Shown here: piece after piece, positions 24,432 through 34,787 of the stretch
Position numbering within the stretch: position 1 is the first letter of the stretch
Layout of the letters: each line of letters opens with the position of its first letter
From: an uncultured Oligoflexales bacterium
GTDB taxonomy: Bacteria; Bdellovibrionota_B; Oligoflexia; Oligoflexales; JAPPIL01
Direction: 5' to 3'
Assembly (NCBI GenBank): GCA_958296095.1
Contig: OY282434.1
Location: forward strand, 2,448,001-2,512,000
DNA: 64,000 nt
Position numbers and translations under genes: made by a program
The notes under the pieces: model-generated
Told to the model about the DNA's origin: nothing
The model's input: the letters and a program-made list of their open reading frames with translations, nothing else
The model's database searches: none

Positions 24432-26594
24432 GTGCGAATTTTTGGTGCAATCGGCTTGTTGCTGTTGCCGCTGAGCTGTGACAGCACGCAGATCTATACT
24501 ACGCAAAACACCGAGGACGCGGTTGTCGGCACGGATGCGGCTGTCGCTTGGCGCTACACCATCGTTATGAATAGGCTGTTGGCGCAGGATTTCGATGCTA
24601 CTGCCATTACCCAGAAAAAATTCCTCAACACATTCACACAGAAGGCGATGGCAATCGTACACACACGCTTCGGCAATGACATCAGCACCGCACTGAAAGT
24701 CGGATCGGTCATAACCGCACTGCAGGGCCAGTTTCCTGCTGACAGTGCCGTGGCAGAAGGCTTGAAAAAAATAGTCGATGCGGCAACCACCCTCGCCCTC
24801 AACCGTGACAAGACGCAGAACAAGCAACTCGGCAAAGATTTCAGCGCGGCCGTAGTTGCCTTCTTTAGCGATGCGACCCTGCGACAAGCATTGGCAACGA
24901 AGGGCAGTTTCATCAGCACTAAACTCAAGGGGCCGCCCGACATTGTCGCCGACATTCTCAATGAGGAATTCATCAACGAACTCCTCGCCATTGAAGAAAG
25001 CACGAGCCTGCGGCAAGTGCTAGATATACCCACGTTATTCGCGGAGCTGGTGGAAACGATGCATACCGTGCTCAATGACGCGAGCTTGATGGTCACGATG
25101 AGCGACCCGACTATCGTCGACGCGGCCAGCACGGTGCTAAGCAAGTTCTTCACGCTATACAAGGAGTTGCAGGGGGAGAAAGATGATCACAACGTCAACA
25201 CCATCAAGGCCCGCATACTGTCCCTGCTTAACAGTCTCAACAGCCAGCAGTTGATTGCCGTGAAGACGCTTTCGGCACCGATGTGGGCTGCCGCTCGCCC
25301 GATGCATTTCAAAGATCTGCCGCCAACAGATGTCTGCGACGGCGAGACTTGGCAAGCAGTGCAGGATCTCGATGGCGAAAGCCTCGTCGAAAATTTGCCC
25401 GAAACGGCGATTGCAGCCCTAACACTGTGCCGGATAAGTCCTAAAACTTGTGATGCCTGGGGTGATTGGGGCACGTGGACACCTGCAACAGATACCGTGT
25501 GCGAAGGCGAAACACTAGCTCAGACACGCACGCGCCAGAGAACCTGTCCTGATCCCTGCAACCTCGATGACTGCGAGACCACCGCTAGCGACACCCAAGC
25601 CGCGGCTGGCACGAAGGTATGTGCTCCTGTCTGCGAAAATTCTTGCGACGCAGCCTGCACCACTTGGAAAGTGTGGGAATCAAAGGCTTGGTCACCAGCG
25701 ACAGACACCGTCTGCGGCGGAGAGACGATGCGGCAACGAAAATCGAGAGTGCAACGCCGCAGCTGCACCAATCTTTGCGAGAGTAAAGATTGCCCGACAT
25801 TTCAAATTCTCGCGCCCAGCAAACGCAGCGTCGAAGGCACACGTGATTGCCAGGTCCAACCTCCACCAGCCTGTAAGTGCTGTGACGACCAGAACAACGA
25901 GATTACCTCCTGTCCCCGTGGCAGTAGATTTGCCTGGGACCCGGAGACCTGCTCCTGTAGCACGTGTAGCAAAGATGCTATCATGTCCTGTGGCGGAGTT
26001 TACAGTAGCGGCAAGGTGCGTCCCGATCGTGGCCTCGACGAAAACTGCAACTGCTACTGGACAACCACTCGGCGGGCTTGGGCCGTTGCCATTCTCTACG
26101 GTGCGCTCGGCGGTGGCAAGCCACTGCTCGACATCGCTTGTGTGCTGCAAAAGGTCGATGCTTTCAAGGACGATGCTAACGGCAGAAAAATACGTGCCGC
26201 TCTCTGGGACGAGGGTTGTGTCGATCACCTCACCTTTGGCATGGGCTGTAGAGCAACTTATGCCACTGCCGTGCGACAAAGATTTATTGACTTTCACGAC
26301 CGCACACTTACACAGCGGGGAGAAGGATATTGGGGCTTAGCTTGCGCATCGGTCTTCCCCGACCGGCAGAATTTCGAGCGCAGAATGGTGAGCACAGTAC
26401 TCAGCTGTGGCGATCACCCGCACAGCCTTGCCGCGTGGGAACAGATCGGCAAGCCACCCCACCTTGAGCGTGTCTACAAAAGAAGCAACACCCACTTCCT
26501 AGACCGTGGACTGCCTGAATGGGGACAGCACCTACGCATGTGCACAAGCGATTATCAGAAAAATAGACCCGACAGAATCAGAGTAGAGAACTAG
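24432..26594 (+). CDS. Large cysteine-rich lipoprotein with thrombospondin-1-like repeats
   Basis: A GTG start opens a lipoprotein signal (lipobox LPLSC). Residues about 20-310 are helical and unassigned. Then two related segments begin WGDWGTWTPATDTVCEGETL and WESKAWSPATDTVCGGETM, each followed by an Arg-rich stretch (TRTRQRTC, KSRVQRRSC) and clustered Cys, the pattern of thrombospondin type 1 repeats. A further Cys-rich block (CKCCDDQNNEITSC, CSCSTCSKDAIMSC) leads into a 200-residue C-terminal domain with Trp and Cys. It is probably a surface-exposed, disulphide-stabilised adhesin-like lipoprotein; the ligand is unknown. The 720-residue length matches no family I know. Confidence 0.7.
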   Translation: MRIFGAIGLLLLPLSCDSTQIYTTQNTEDAVVGTDAAVAWRYTIVMNRLLAQDFDATAITQKKFLNTFTQKAMAIVHTRFGNDISTALKVGSVITALQGQFPADSAVAEGLKKIVDAATTLALNRDKTQNKQLGKDFSAAVVAFFSDATLRQALATKGSFISTKLKGPPDIVADILNEEFINELLAIEESTSLRQVLDIPTLFAELVETMHTVLNDASLMVTMSDPTIVDAASTVLSKFFTLYKELQGEKDDHNVNTIKARILSLLNSLNSQQLIAVKTLSAPMWAAARPMHFKDLPPTDVCDGETWQAVQDLDGESLVENLPETAIAALTLCRISPKTCDAWGDWGTWTPATDTVCEGETLAQTRTRQRTCPDPCNLDDCETTASDTQAAAGTKVCAPVCENSCDAACTTWKVWESKAWSPATDTVCGGETMRQRKSRVQRRSCTNLCESKDCPTFQILAPSKRSVEGTRDCQVQPPPACKCCDDQNNEITSCPRGSRFAWDPETCSCSTCSKDAIMSCGGVYSSGKVRPDRGLDENCNCYWTTTRRAWAVAILYGALGGGKPLLDIACVLQKVDAFKDDANGRKIRAALWDEGCVDHLTFGMGCRATYATAVRQRFIDFHDRTLTQRGEGYWGLACASVFPDRQNFERRMVSTVLSCGDHPHSLAAWEQIGKPPHLERVYKRSNTHFLDRGLPEWGQHLRMCTSDYQKNRPDRIRVEN

Positions 26595-26623
26595 GCAGCA
26601 GGCCCCGACAAGAACGCAGCGCG

Positions 26624-28879
26624 CTAACGGGCGGCAATATGCGTCTCGTCGCGCGCCAAAAAGCGATAGATGAGGTAGTTGCGGTAGACGCGCATGACGT
26701 AGTGTTTGGTTTCGCCAAACGGAATGAGTTCAATCCACACCCTAGGATCGGGATGGGCACGACGTTGCAGCCACATATCGACAACCTCCTCACCAGCATT
26801 GTAAGCGGCAAAGATTGCAGGTAGGTGGTCACGATAGCGGGTGGTTAGCCGCCGCAACAGCAGCGCCCCTAATTTGATGTTGGTGGCTGGATCAAACAAG
26901 CGTGACTCAATATTGTCAGTGGGTAGCTGGTGGGCCGCCGCGACATTACGAGCGGTAGGGAGAATGAGCTGCATCAAGCCGAGCGCGTCAGAACGACTAC
27001 GTGCCTCAGGTCGAAAGGCCGACTCTTGCCGCGCCACTGCCAGCAGCATTTCTGGGGCAAGATTGACACGGAAGGCTTCCTTGCCGAACAGGTGCAGGTA
27101 CGGCTGGGGAAAATAAATCAGCAACTGCTCAGGTAGCTCGTGCCAGTAGGATTTTTGTTGTTCAGCCATGTCGCTGATTAAGCTGATGCTGCGGATGTAG
27201 TGATGCGAAGCAAAATAAAGCCGCGTCAGATAGAGACGCAAACCACGCGTGCGCCGCGGTGAAGCCTGTGCCAAACGCTTTTCCAACTCCTGCAGCTCCA
27301 CTCGTGCCAAATCGAACAGCCGTGCCGCGATGAATATCTCGGCTCGCAACAGGGGTCGCTTAAACTTGCTGTGACGATGATAACGACGCAAGTCGATGCC
27401 CTTCTGCTCGGTGATGGCACGTTGCAGATGAGCGCGGCGATACTGCTCATACCACCGCGGTCGCGATGTCATGCGGGCGGCAGCAAACAGCGTGTAGTAC
27501 GACAGCGGGAAGTCCTCCTCCAGCTCCGCCAAGTATTCTGGCGCGGGGCGTGTTGTTACTTGTTCCTGGCCGTTTGCCTGTGCCTGTGTCGCGGCCATCG
27601 CCAGCCAAAACAACAGACGTGGCCTGATGACCGAATCGGGAAAGAGTGTCATGCTCTCCTGCCAAAAATGCGCCGCCTGCTGCCAGTCCTGGTCTAAATA
27701 GTGGTAGAGCCCGTTATACCAAAGAAAGCGCTCCCGCCAGTCGGGGGCGAGGTCGTATTGCAAGGCGGCGTTGCTCCACGTCCGCGCCTGAGCGTAGTCC
27801 TGACGCGCCGCGGCCACCCGGAAGGCGAGGATATGATAGGCCTCCGCGATCAGCTGCAAGAACTTGCGTGGCATGTCACCCGTGGCGAGCGCTGCCTGTG
27901 CTTCCTGCAGTGACTGCTGCGCTAGTGCGGTGGCTTGTGCATAGGCCCCATGCAGGGTCTTGTAGCGTGCAGACCACAACAGGTCGTTGATCTTACGGGC
28001 GAGCAAGCCTGTGCCGCTAACGTTGAGGGCGGCATGATCGACGTAGTCACGCTGTTGCCACAGGCTCGCGAGATCGCTGTAAGAGTCAGACAGCCACAGG
28101 CGACTCTTGCCTAGCTTGCGTCCCAGTGTCACCACCCCCGCGGCCGCGGTCAAGGCCAGTTGCGGATAAACGCTGGTGGTGGCGGCATGGCGCAGGTAAC
28201 GACGATGATGGCTGAGTGCCGCTTGCGTGTCGCCCCGACAGGCGGAAGTCAATCCATGCCAGTAAATTTTGATGGGCGGGGTGAACGATGCCAGCAGTGC
28301 GTCCCATTGCGACGGGTGGGCTTGTTCTTGGCAGTAGCGTTTAGCGTTCAGCTCCAACGTCGGGTCTGCCTGCATTAGTTGCAGCAAATTCTCAGGCAGC
28401 GGGGGCTCTGCCGCCGCGTCGCGGTCGAGTCGTGCAGCCAGATGCTCAGCAATCATGGCTGTGATGCGTCTACCGCTATAGCCAAGCTGGGTCTTGGCAT
28501 GGTCAACGAAGAAGGCTAGCGATTGCGGCTGTGATTGACTGTTAGCCAACTGCGTCAAGTATTTGGTGAAGATGTGCTTTTTAAATTCGCCCGTCGCTTG
28601 TGCAAAGGCCGCCCGCATCTTCGTCAGGGCGTGGCTACTGTCACCCTCTGCGGCGAGACGTTCGGCCTCGATGAATAGCACCGCGTCGGTGACCGTCGCG
28701 CGAAAATGCGGGTAACGCTGCAGATAGAGTTGCAGCTTCTCCTGTGGCGAGGGCTCGTTCTCCTCCGTGACAGACTCGACCCTAATGACATCGATCGTCG
28801 GTGGCTGAATATGGTGATAGCACGCTAGCGGCACACATAGGAGCACTAGAGCTGTGCTGAAAAAAAACTGCCGCCTCAC
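26624..28879 (-). CDS. slt: Soluble lytic murein transglycosylase-like lipoprotein (Slt70-type)
   Basis: Cleaves the glycan strands of peptidoglycan to 1,6-anhydro products. The 751-residue protein has a lipobox-like N-terminus (CVPLACYH), a long alpha-helical repeat region (about residues 50-560) like the Slt70 doughnut, and a C-terminal SLT domain with the catalytic Glu in AVARQESAFRPEARSRSDAL, then GLMQLILPTA, AAYNAGEE and the conserved ELIPFGETKHYVMRVYRNY ending. It acts in the periplasm, here membrane-anchored. It converges on the preceding lipoprotein gene. Confidence 0.9.
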   Translation of the reverse strand: MRRQFFFSTALVLLCVPLACYHHIQPPTIDVIRVESVTEENEPSPQEKLQLYLQRYPHFRATVTDAVLFIEAERLAAEGDSSHALTKMRAAFAQATGEFKKHIFTKYLTQLANSQSQPQSLAFFVDHAKTQLGYSGRRITAMIAEHLAARLDRDAAAEPPLPENLLQLMQADPTLELNAKRYCQEQAHPSQWDALLASFTPPIKIYWHGLTSACRGDTQAALSHHRRYLRHAATTSVYPQLALTAAAGVVTLGRKLGKSRLWLSDSYSDLASLWQQRDYVDHAALNVSGTGLLARKINDLLWSARYKTLHGAYAQATALAQQSLQEAQAALATGDMPRKFLQLIAEAYHILAFRVAAARQDYAQARTWSNAALQYDLAPDWRERFLWYNGLYHYLDQDWQQAAHFWQESMTLFPDSVIRPRLLFWLAMAATQAQANGQEQVTTRPAPEYLAELEEDFPLSYYTLFAAARMTSRPRWYEQYRRAHLQRAITEQKGIDLRRYHRHSKFKRPLLRAEIFIAARLFDLARVELQELEKRLAQASPRRTRGLRLYLTRLYFASHHYIRSISLISDMAEQQKSYWHELPEQLLIYFPQPYLHLFGKEAFRVNLAPEMLLAVARQESAFRPEARSRSDALGLMQLILPTARNVAAAHQLPTDNIESRLFDPATNIKLGALLLRRLTTRYRDHLPAIFAAYNAGEEVVDMWLQRRAHPDPRVWIELIPFGETKHYVMRVYRNYLIYRFLARDETHIAAR

Positions 28880-28985
28880 ATACTGCTCGTTGTTAATTTA
28901 TGCTGCGATATTAGATGGTAACATAATTGCCCCAGAAAAACTAGCCGCGCCCACGATCTGTGTGTGTGGACGCGGTGAGTTTTTA

Positions 28986-30191
28986 CTACTGAGTCTGACA
29001 GCGAGGCAGATATACCCTGTTCATAGCAGTGCCAATTTTAATCATCACGTATTGACCGACAACGCAGGGAACGTTTAGTACCTGACCGGCGGTGGTAATG
29101 CTGCCTCCTGACGGAACATCTAGCCATCTTAGTCCGGTCGCCGTAGCACTCGTCCTAGCACTCGTCACGACCTCACCATTGGCATCGGTGATGACGTAGG
29201 TCATGACTTTGTCCGCCGCGTTCAGTGCCGTGCGTGCTGCACCGCTGAACATGAAGGTGGTGTTACCGGCATTGTTTATGGCTAGAATGTCGGCGGCACC
29301 AGAGTATTGGCCTGCGGTCAACGTTACCTTGTCGATCGGTGTGGCATCCATCGTGCCGCCAATTTTTGCCACCCCAGTTGTGTCCCGCACCAGGAATACG
29401 TCAAACTTTGCCTCTTCGCCCGTGCCGACGCTGACATCGTAGATATCATCATCGACAGCTGTCTTCCACGTGGCCAAAGCATCGGTGATGGGGCTATTGC
29501 TGCTGTCGTAGGCCTGCAGCGATGCTTGGTCGGTAGGTGTTGCGACCGCCCCACTGCTGCCAACGACCGTGATGGGGAACACCATCCCAGGATTTTTTTG
29601 ATTTTGATCCTGCTCTTTGATGCTATGCGTGCCCGGATTGCTGCCCGCCGGTGAGCCACCTCCCCCACCGCTAGGTGCAGCATAGCTCAAGGTCTCCGCA
29701 TCGGTGAAGTTAAATATGCTGCCATCGCCACCATCTTCGGTACAGCTGACTGCGAAGCTAGTGGCTTGATCGGGATTCAGATTGTCGCTAGTCTCGCACA
29801 CACAGACACTGTCACCGTCGCGGCAAGAGGTACTGCTGTCCGTAAGTGTCGGACAGGAGAAACCACTGCTATCGCCGAGGTAGTCGAAAGTATGCCTCTC
29901 AGCATCGCGAAACATGACCACCGTCTTGCGCCCTGTCTCGCGACAGCTAGACTCTGACGGAGGTGACACGACACCACCATCATCCCCCTGCAACACGCCG
30001 ACGATAACATCGATCTTGTCGTCAATCTCGTCCGCCGTATTGCCATCCGTCAGCAGTTCTTCGATGATGACACGCTTCGCCGTTTTTACAAAGTTACGTA
30101 TCCTCTCATCTTCAATCTCACTCAGATCACCACAGGCAGCTCCGCCACCGCCCAGCAACAGCACCCACGCGGCACAAAGACACTTCTTCAT
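28986..30191 (-). CDS. Hypothetical lipoprotein
   Basis: The 401-residue product was not recognised. ATG 30191 opens a lipoprotein signal (MKKCLCAAWVLLLGGGGAAC). Residues 25-80 are helical and charged, a Cys-containing segment follows (about 88-160), then a Ser/Gly-rich linker (SGGGGGSPAGSNPG) and a beta-rich C-terminal domain of about 180 residues with Ig-like or jelly-roll character. A longer ORF upstream to 30284 is not needed. The AT-rich 140 bases before the start probably hold its promoter. Confidence 0.68.
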   Translation of the reverse strand: MKKCLCAAWVLLLGGGGAACGDLSEIEDERIRNFVKTAKRVIIEELLTDGNTADEIDDKIDVIVGVLQGDDGGVVSPPSESSCRETGRKTVVMFRDAERHTFDYLGDSSGFSCPTLTDSSTSCRDGDSVCVCETSDNLNPDQATSFAVSCTEDGGDGSIFNFTDAETLSYAAPSGGGGGSPAGSNPGTHSIKEQDQNQKNPGMVFPITVVGSSGAVATPTDQASLQAYDSSNSPITDALATWKTAVDDDIYDVSVGTGEEAKFDVFLVRDTTGVAKIGGTMDATPIDKVTLTAGQYSGAADILAINNAGNTTFMFSGAARTALNAADKVMTYVITDANGEVVTSARTSATATGLRWLDVPSGGSITTAGQVLNVPCVVGQYVMIKIGTAMNRVYLPRCQTQ

Positions 30192-30332
30192 GGCATTTCC
30201 CCCGGTTAAAATCAAAACTCTTGCTGAGGTCTTCGGATACATTTTAAAAAAGTTTAGAGAAAATGAAATTTTTGCATAAAACACATAAAAAAACAGCTGG
30301 TTAGCTTTGTTCGGTGGCGCGGCGATTGCTAC

Positions 30333-31175
30333 CTAGTGGCTAGGCAAAATTTTCGTGCAGCCAGAGCAGAAGAAAGTGCTGCGTCCGCCTATTTTGCTGG
30401 CACTGAGGGGGGTTTGGCAGCGCGGGCAGGGTTGGTCTTGCTTGCCGTAGACGGCGAGCTTGAGGGCAAAGTAGCCAGGCTTGCCGCTGACATCACGGTA
30501 GTCACGCCATGATGTGCCGCCCGCGGCGATGGCTTGGCGCAGAATTTTTTTGATCGCTCTGGTCAGGCGTTGGTAATCACGGTAGGCGAGCTGTCCCGCG
30601 GCGGTGCAGGGGTGCAGGCAGGCGGCGTGCAAACTTTCGGAGGCATAGATATTGCCGATGCCCACGACGATATTGGCATTCATGAGGAAATTTTTAATCG
30701 CCACCCGTCGCCCTCGACTCGCTTGCCACAGATAGCGGGCAAGACCGCTGTGGCTCAATGGCTCGACCCCCAGCGCCTGCAGCCATGGATGTTGAGTCTG
30801 TGCTACCAAGGGTGCCAGGCGACCGAAGCGCCGCGGATCGATGAATTGCAGGGCGCGCTGTTGCCGTCCCCGCGTGAGGTGAAAGATAACGTGGGTATGT
30901 TTGCTCAGCGGCTCGCTCTGTGCAGACAGGATAAGGTTGCCCGTCATGCCGAGATGGGCAATTACTCCCTGCCCGTCACGACGACTGAGCAGCAGATACT
31001 TGCCGCGGCGGGCGATGGTCTCGAGGCGGTGACCGCACAGTGCGGCGCGTATTGCCGCCGTCGCCAGTGGCTCGCGCAAATCGGTGCGGCGGAATTCAAC
31101 CCGCTGCGTATGCCAGCCTACGACCTGCTGGCGTAGTCCCCGCACCAGACATTCAACTTCGGGCAATTCTGGCAT
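30333..31175 (-). CDS. mutM: Formamidopyrimidine-DNA glycosylase
   Basis: Base-excision repair enzyme that removes 8-oxoguanine and formamidopyrimidines and nicks the strand. The 280-residue chain begins PELPEVE after Met removal, with Pro2 as Schiff-base nucleophile and Glu3 as acid. It shows the helix-two-turn-helix part (NIYASESLHAA) and a C-terminal zinc finger (CPRC and CSGC). ATG 31175 was chosen because the enzyme needs Pro at position 2; a longer frame to 31193 would block this. Confidence 0.95.
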   Translation of the reverse strand: MPELPEVECLVRGLRQQVVGWHTQRVEFRRTDLREPLATAAIRAALCGHRLETIARRGKYLLLSRRDGQGVIAHLGMTGNLILSAQSEPLSKHTHVIFHLTRGRQQRALQFIDPRRFGRLAPLVAQTQHPWLQALGVEPLSHSGLARYLWQASRGRRVAIKNFLMNANIVVGIGNIYASESLHAACLHPCTAAGQLAYRDYQRLTRAIKKILRQAIAAGGTSWRDYRDVSGKPGYFALKLAVYGKQDQPCPRCQTPLSASKIGGRSTFFCSGCTKILPSH

Positions 31176-31236
31176 GCCGCGATCCACATGCAATTGGTGC
31201 GAGTTGTAAACGCTTAGCTTGTCGTTGTCTAGTTTT

Positions 31237-32868
31237 TTACCCTAGAAAAACACGATACATGTCAGCCACGATCTGCCACGGTCGGCGTGGTGATGGTTGA
31301 AACAGGGCGCGGATTTCGTCGGCAGGGGTGCAGTGTTTGATCGTTTGGCGATAAATTTTTACCCCGATAATTTTGCCTAGTGCTTTGGAAATTTCAAACG
31401 CAACATGCTCATCCATAGTCACGGTGCGCCTGAGATGACGCACAATGTGTCCGTCGCAGTGCTCAACACGGTGCAGCATCCAGTGGTGAAAACGCACTAT
31501 CTCACGCGCTACGGCACGCTGGTCGCGCGCCACCCGTTCTTTGCCTTGGGCAATATCAACGTAGCGATAGTAGTTGGTCAGCTTACGTTTGGGGTTGATA
31601 ATTTTAGAGCACAGCATACCGAGGGCAAATCTTATTACCCGTTGGTAAAAACAATTGACGGCATTTTGTTTAAAATCGGCACGGGCAACGGTATCGTAAA
31701 GAAACTGTCCTGCGGCCTCGGCCAGGTTGTTGAGCGAAACTCTCGTCAACAGAATAGTCTTGCTCTTAGCGACGTAAAAAAATTCGTCGAGGGCCAGGCG
31801 CACTGCGACTGTCTTTAAATCGTGGGGCGAAACAAGCTTTTGCTGTTGCGCTTGGCGAATGATTTTTTCTGGTGTATCCGTAATGAGATTGAAGAGCGTG
31901 AGAATGACAGGATTACTAGGAAATTTAAAAAATTTCACCAAGTCCGAAACCAACGAGAGCACGTGATAGTCAAGATCAATCATGATTTCGTTGTGAAGCC
32001 GCGCGCGGCTGTCGAGCTGGGTGCTATCGCTGCGCTGTTCTTCCCAAAAAGTGTATGAGTGCCACTTCACCCACGGGGGCGTGTCCATCAGGCAGTAGAG
32101 GTCTTTTTTTAGGTAGAGATAATGATTGATGGTAAACTCAGAGGGAAAATTTAAACTAAAATAGTACTGATCAATATTGGCAACGATACGCACGATTTTT
32201 TTGTTTTTGATGTTGGTTTTTTGTAAACTGTGGGACAGTGCCGCAGGCAATTGCTGGTCAGCGAGATGGTATTCACCTGTGATACACAGTATTTGGTGCT
32301 GCGGAAATTGCCGTGTCAGTTGGGTCAGCTTTTTTGCACAAAAACGATCGCGCCGTGCCAGTTTGTCTTTGTCGTTGCCTTTGCTGATGCCATTGATGCC
32401 GAAGATAGGAATTTTTTCCGCTAAGGCATGGTTGACGATCCGCTGGTAATTAACCCATGGAAATCCCCAAGTTTTTTCGTAATCGATGCGGCGTAAAAAA
32501 TCTTGCTCGGTAATTTTTTGTTGTTGCAGTAACTCAAGCCCCTCCTGCTGAGCAGCTTGAAAAGCTTCCATCGCAATCAGCCGGGGGCGGGAGGGATTGA
32601 ACAGCTTCAGCTCTTCTAGCAAACGCACAAAACCTTTTTGCGATTGTTTCAGGGTATGAAAATCCCCGTAAAGAATAATGTCGGCATCGACGATCCCAGC
32701 AAAAAAATCCTCGCGATTTATTTTTTTGAAACGGCGCGGCAGGCTTTGTTCAAATTTACGCGAATAACTGATGATGGCACTATCATCACCTGCGGTTAAC
32801 TCCTGTGCCGCAGAGCGTGCCTGCTGATACAGCTTGGTCTGCAACTGCCTGACGGTAGAAAACGACAT
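31237..32868 (-). CDS. ChaN-like (haem-binding/TIKI superfamily) protein with long C-terminal extension
   Basis: Residues about 45-260 resemble the ChaN family: DADIILYGDFHTLKQSQKGF followed by RPRLIAMEAF, then WGFPWVNYQRIVNHA and ILCITGEYHLADQQLP, with paired acidic and His motifs near the strand ends. Known ChaN members bind haem or resemble TIKI-type metalloproteases. The remaining 280 residues are helical and unassigned, and no signal peptide is evident, which is unusual for ChaN. ATG 32868 has GAGG upstream; a longer frame runs to 32937. Function is uncertain. Confidence 0.68.
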   Translation of the reverse strand: MSFSTVRQLQTKLYQQARSAAQELTAGDDSAIISYSRKFEQSLPRRFKKINREDFFAGIVDADIILYGDFHTLKQSQKGFVRLLEELKLFNPSRPRLIAMEAFQAAQQEGLELLQQQKITEQDFLRRIDYEKTWGFPWVNYQRIVNHALAEKIPIFGINGISKGNDKDKLARRDRFCAKKLTQLTRQFPQHQILCITGEYHLADQQLPAALSHSLQKTNIKNKKIVRIVANIDQYYFSLNFPSEFTINHYLYLKKDLYCLMDTPPWVKWHSYTFWEEQRSDSTQLDSRARLHNEIMIDLDYHVLSLVSDLVKFFKFPSNPVILTLFNLITDTPEKIIRQAQQQKLVSPHDLKTVAVRLALDEFFYVAKSKTILLTRVSLNNLAEAAGQFLYDTVARADFKQNAVNCFYQRVIRFALGMLCSKIINPKRKLTNYYRYVDIAQGKERVARDQRAVAREIVRFHHWMLHRVEHCDGHIVRHLRRTVTMDEHVAFEISKALGKIIGVKIYRQTIKHCTPADEIRALFQPSPRRPWQIVADMYRVFLG

Positions 32869-33086
32869 CGCGGTTTGCCTCAGCACCTCGTGCGATTCAC
32901 CCTCCTTGTCGGCCAGATGCGCACAATGTTCAAGCACGGCCGCGGGTCAATCTTTGCCGCCTCCAAACCTGACTGTTGTGGAGATTTTTATTTCGGTTTA
33001 TGAGCTATGCAAGTATCTTTTTGCTAAGCAAAAGAAAAAACGCACCGATACATCACCTGAGCTAGGCGAGTAAGTGAGGCCGAACC

Positions 33087-33900
33087 ATGCCCAAGCTGAT
33101 AATTTCATGTTTTCTGGCAGTAGTTGCATGTTTCTTTGCCGCCTGCAAGAGCGATAGAGCACCTGCACCTGCGCATGCGAGGAACAGACCTAGCGTCGAT
33201 CTTGGCAGCCTGGAGAAACGCGTAGCCGATCTCAAACTTAAACAACCCGCGCAACCAAGTGGTGAAGTCGCTGACTTGAAAGACAAAATCTCGCAATTAG
33301 AAACAGCAGGGCCTGGATGTCGGAGAAGCGCGAAAAAAGCTCACCGCCTTAGAGAACCTGCAAGCCGCCGAGGCACCAGCTCAGCAGCAACTGGATGACC
33401 TATCGCAAGAGTTACAAGATCTGCAAACACGGACTGGAGAAGATAACTCAGAGCTAGCGGCTGAGGTGCAAGATAAAGTTGCCGCGTTAGAAGATGACCA
33501 GCAACGCAATACAGAGGTAATTGACGCTATTAAACAAGATATAGATAATATAAGTCAATCACCAGCAGCGCCACAACAAGCAACCACCGTACCGAAGGTC
33601 TATATCTATCTCCGCCATGTTGGCCCCGATTATTTTCGTGATGGCTTAGGGTTCGTTATCGGCTTCAGCAGCACGGAGGGAGTGTCCGAGGTCAAAATTT
33701 CGGGTGAGGCCGCGCAAGACGGGTATTATCCCGGACATTGGTCGCCGAAGACCGTTATCTCGTTCCGCTACGACAGCAAAAGATACTGTGCTGCTGTAGA
33801 AAAAGACATTAATTTTTTATCCTACAAAGATAGGCAGAATAAGAATAAGGATATGTTGATCGCCAACAGAAAAATGCTAGAGGTAAAGGCATGTGGATGA
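33087..33900 (+). pseudogene. Coiled-coil lipoprotein gene with a frameshift
   Basis: The first frame (33087-33398) encodes a lipoprotein signal (FLAVVACFFAAC) and a coiled coil that runs as far as DLKDKISQLE. The coiled-coil pattern then continues in the next frame from 33301 (KQQGLDVGEARKKLTALENL and on through LEDDQQRN) to a globular C-terminal domain ending at 33900. A one-base shift near 33297-33305 would restore a single protein of about 270 residues. It is a true mutation, a sequencing error or, less likely, programmed shifting. An ORF of 31 codons just upstream (32978-33073) has no ribosome-binding site and was not called. Confidence 0.7.
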
Positions 33901-34787
33901 AGCTACTGCTGGCGGGCTTGATGCTGCCAGGCAGCTACGCCTGCCAAGAGCTGAGCACCGAGGTCAAGGACGATAGTAGCCATACGTATTTTCTCAATCT
34001 GTATGCCGACGGGGTTCGTGACGGGGTTCGTGATAATCATGTTGCCGTCGGTGCAACAAAAAAAACCACGCCTAGGGCAGCTTGTGGCACTGAGACACGA
34101 GAAAATAGCGACAGTTGTAACGATCTCTACGAGATGACTTTTGAGGCCACGGTTACGCAAACATCGTATCCAGCGCAGGAGCTAGAGATAGATACTGCTA
34201 ATAAAGATTTGGCCAAGATTGATGACCTGGTCAACTACGGGATCAGCGCACCTTATCGGGCTACGGTAAAATTTAGATTTCGCCAAAGTGACACCGAGGT
34301 ATACGTTTGCACCTTGGCAGATGCCACCATGGGCGTGGTGCAAAGGTTTGCTGTTGCTGAGATCTGTGAGAATAGGCGTAAAGACGTAAAACTGCATACA
34401 GTAGAAGTTGCTTACACTTACCACAAAGATAAGTCCCCTGAGGATGCTGAAAGACTACGGTGTTCGATCGGTACTTATGATAGATATGACCTCGATACAG
34501 AAGTCGAAATGGAGAATGCTAATGCTTCGTCTCACTCAGGCAATGTCAGCCTTACCACTCCGACAAACAGCAGTTTCAATATGCGTTGTGATGCTGAGAG
34601 GGAAAACGGTTCACATGTCAGGTATACACGCATCGAAGAGATCGCCGTTGACGACACCATCTACATAATAGGTGCTGATGACTCTGACAGTATATATCTT
34701 TCAGCTGAGAAAAATACAGACCCACCACCTGCTAGTTATCTGGCCCGCTTTCATTTTCAAATTAAACAAGAACCGACACAGGACTAA
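33891..34787 (+). CDS. Hypothetical lipoprotein
   Basis: The 298-residue product was not recognised. It starts [18 protein letters not shown] with a lipobox, so it should be anchored to a membrane. The mature chain looks beta-rich, with several spaced cysteines and a tandem DGVRDGVRD near residue 40 that reflects a 12-base duplication in the DNA. Its start overlaps the end of the preceding coiled-coil lipoprotein by 10 bases, so the two are coupled and may form one envelope complex. Confidence 0.68.
   Translation: MWMKLLLAGLMLPGSYACQELSTEVKDDSSHTYFLNLYADGVRDGVRDNHVAVGATKKTTPRAACGTETRENSDSCNDLYEMTFEATVTQTSYPAQELEIDTANKDLAKIDDLVNYGISAPYRATVKFRFRQSDTEVYVCTLADATMGVVQRFAVAEICENRRKDVKLHTVEVAYTYHKDKSPEDAERLRCSIGTYDRYDLDTEVEMENANASSHSGNVSLTTPTNSSFNMRCDAERENGSHVRYTRIEEIAVDDTIYIIGADDSDSIYLSAEKNTDPPPASYLARFHFQIKQEPTQD

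Noticed and set aside
32834-33073. Small gene ahead of the frameshifted lipoprotein
   Set aside because: The frame ends in plausible protein-like sequence, but there is no ribosome-binding site, and most of it overlaps the opposite gene's start region.
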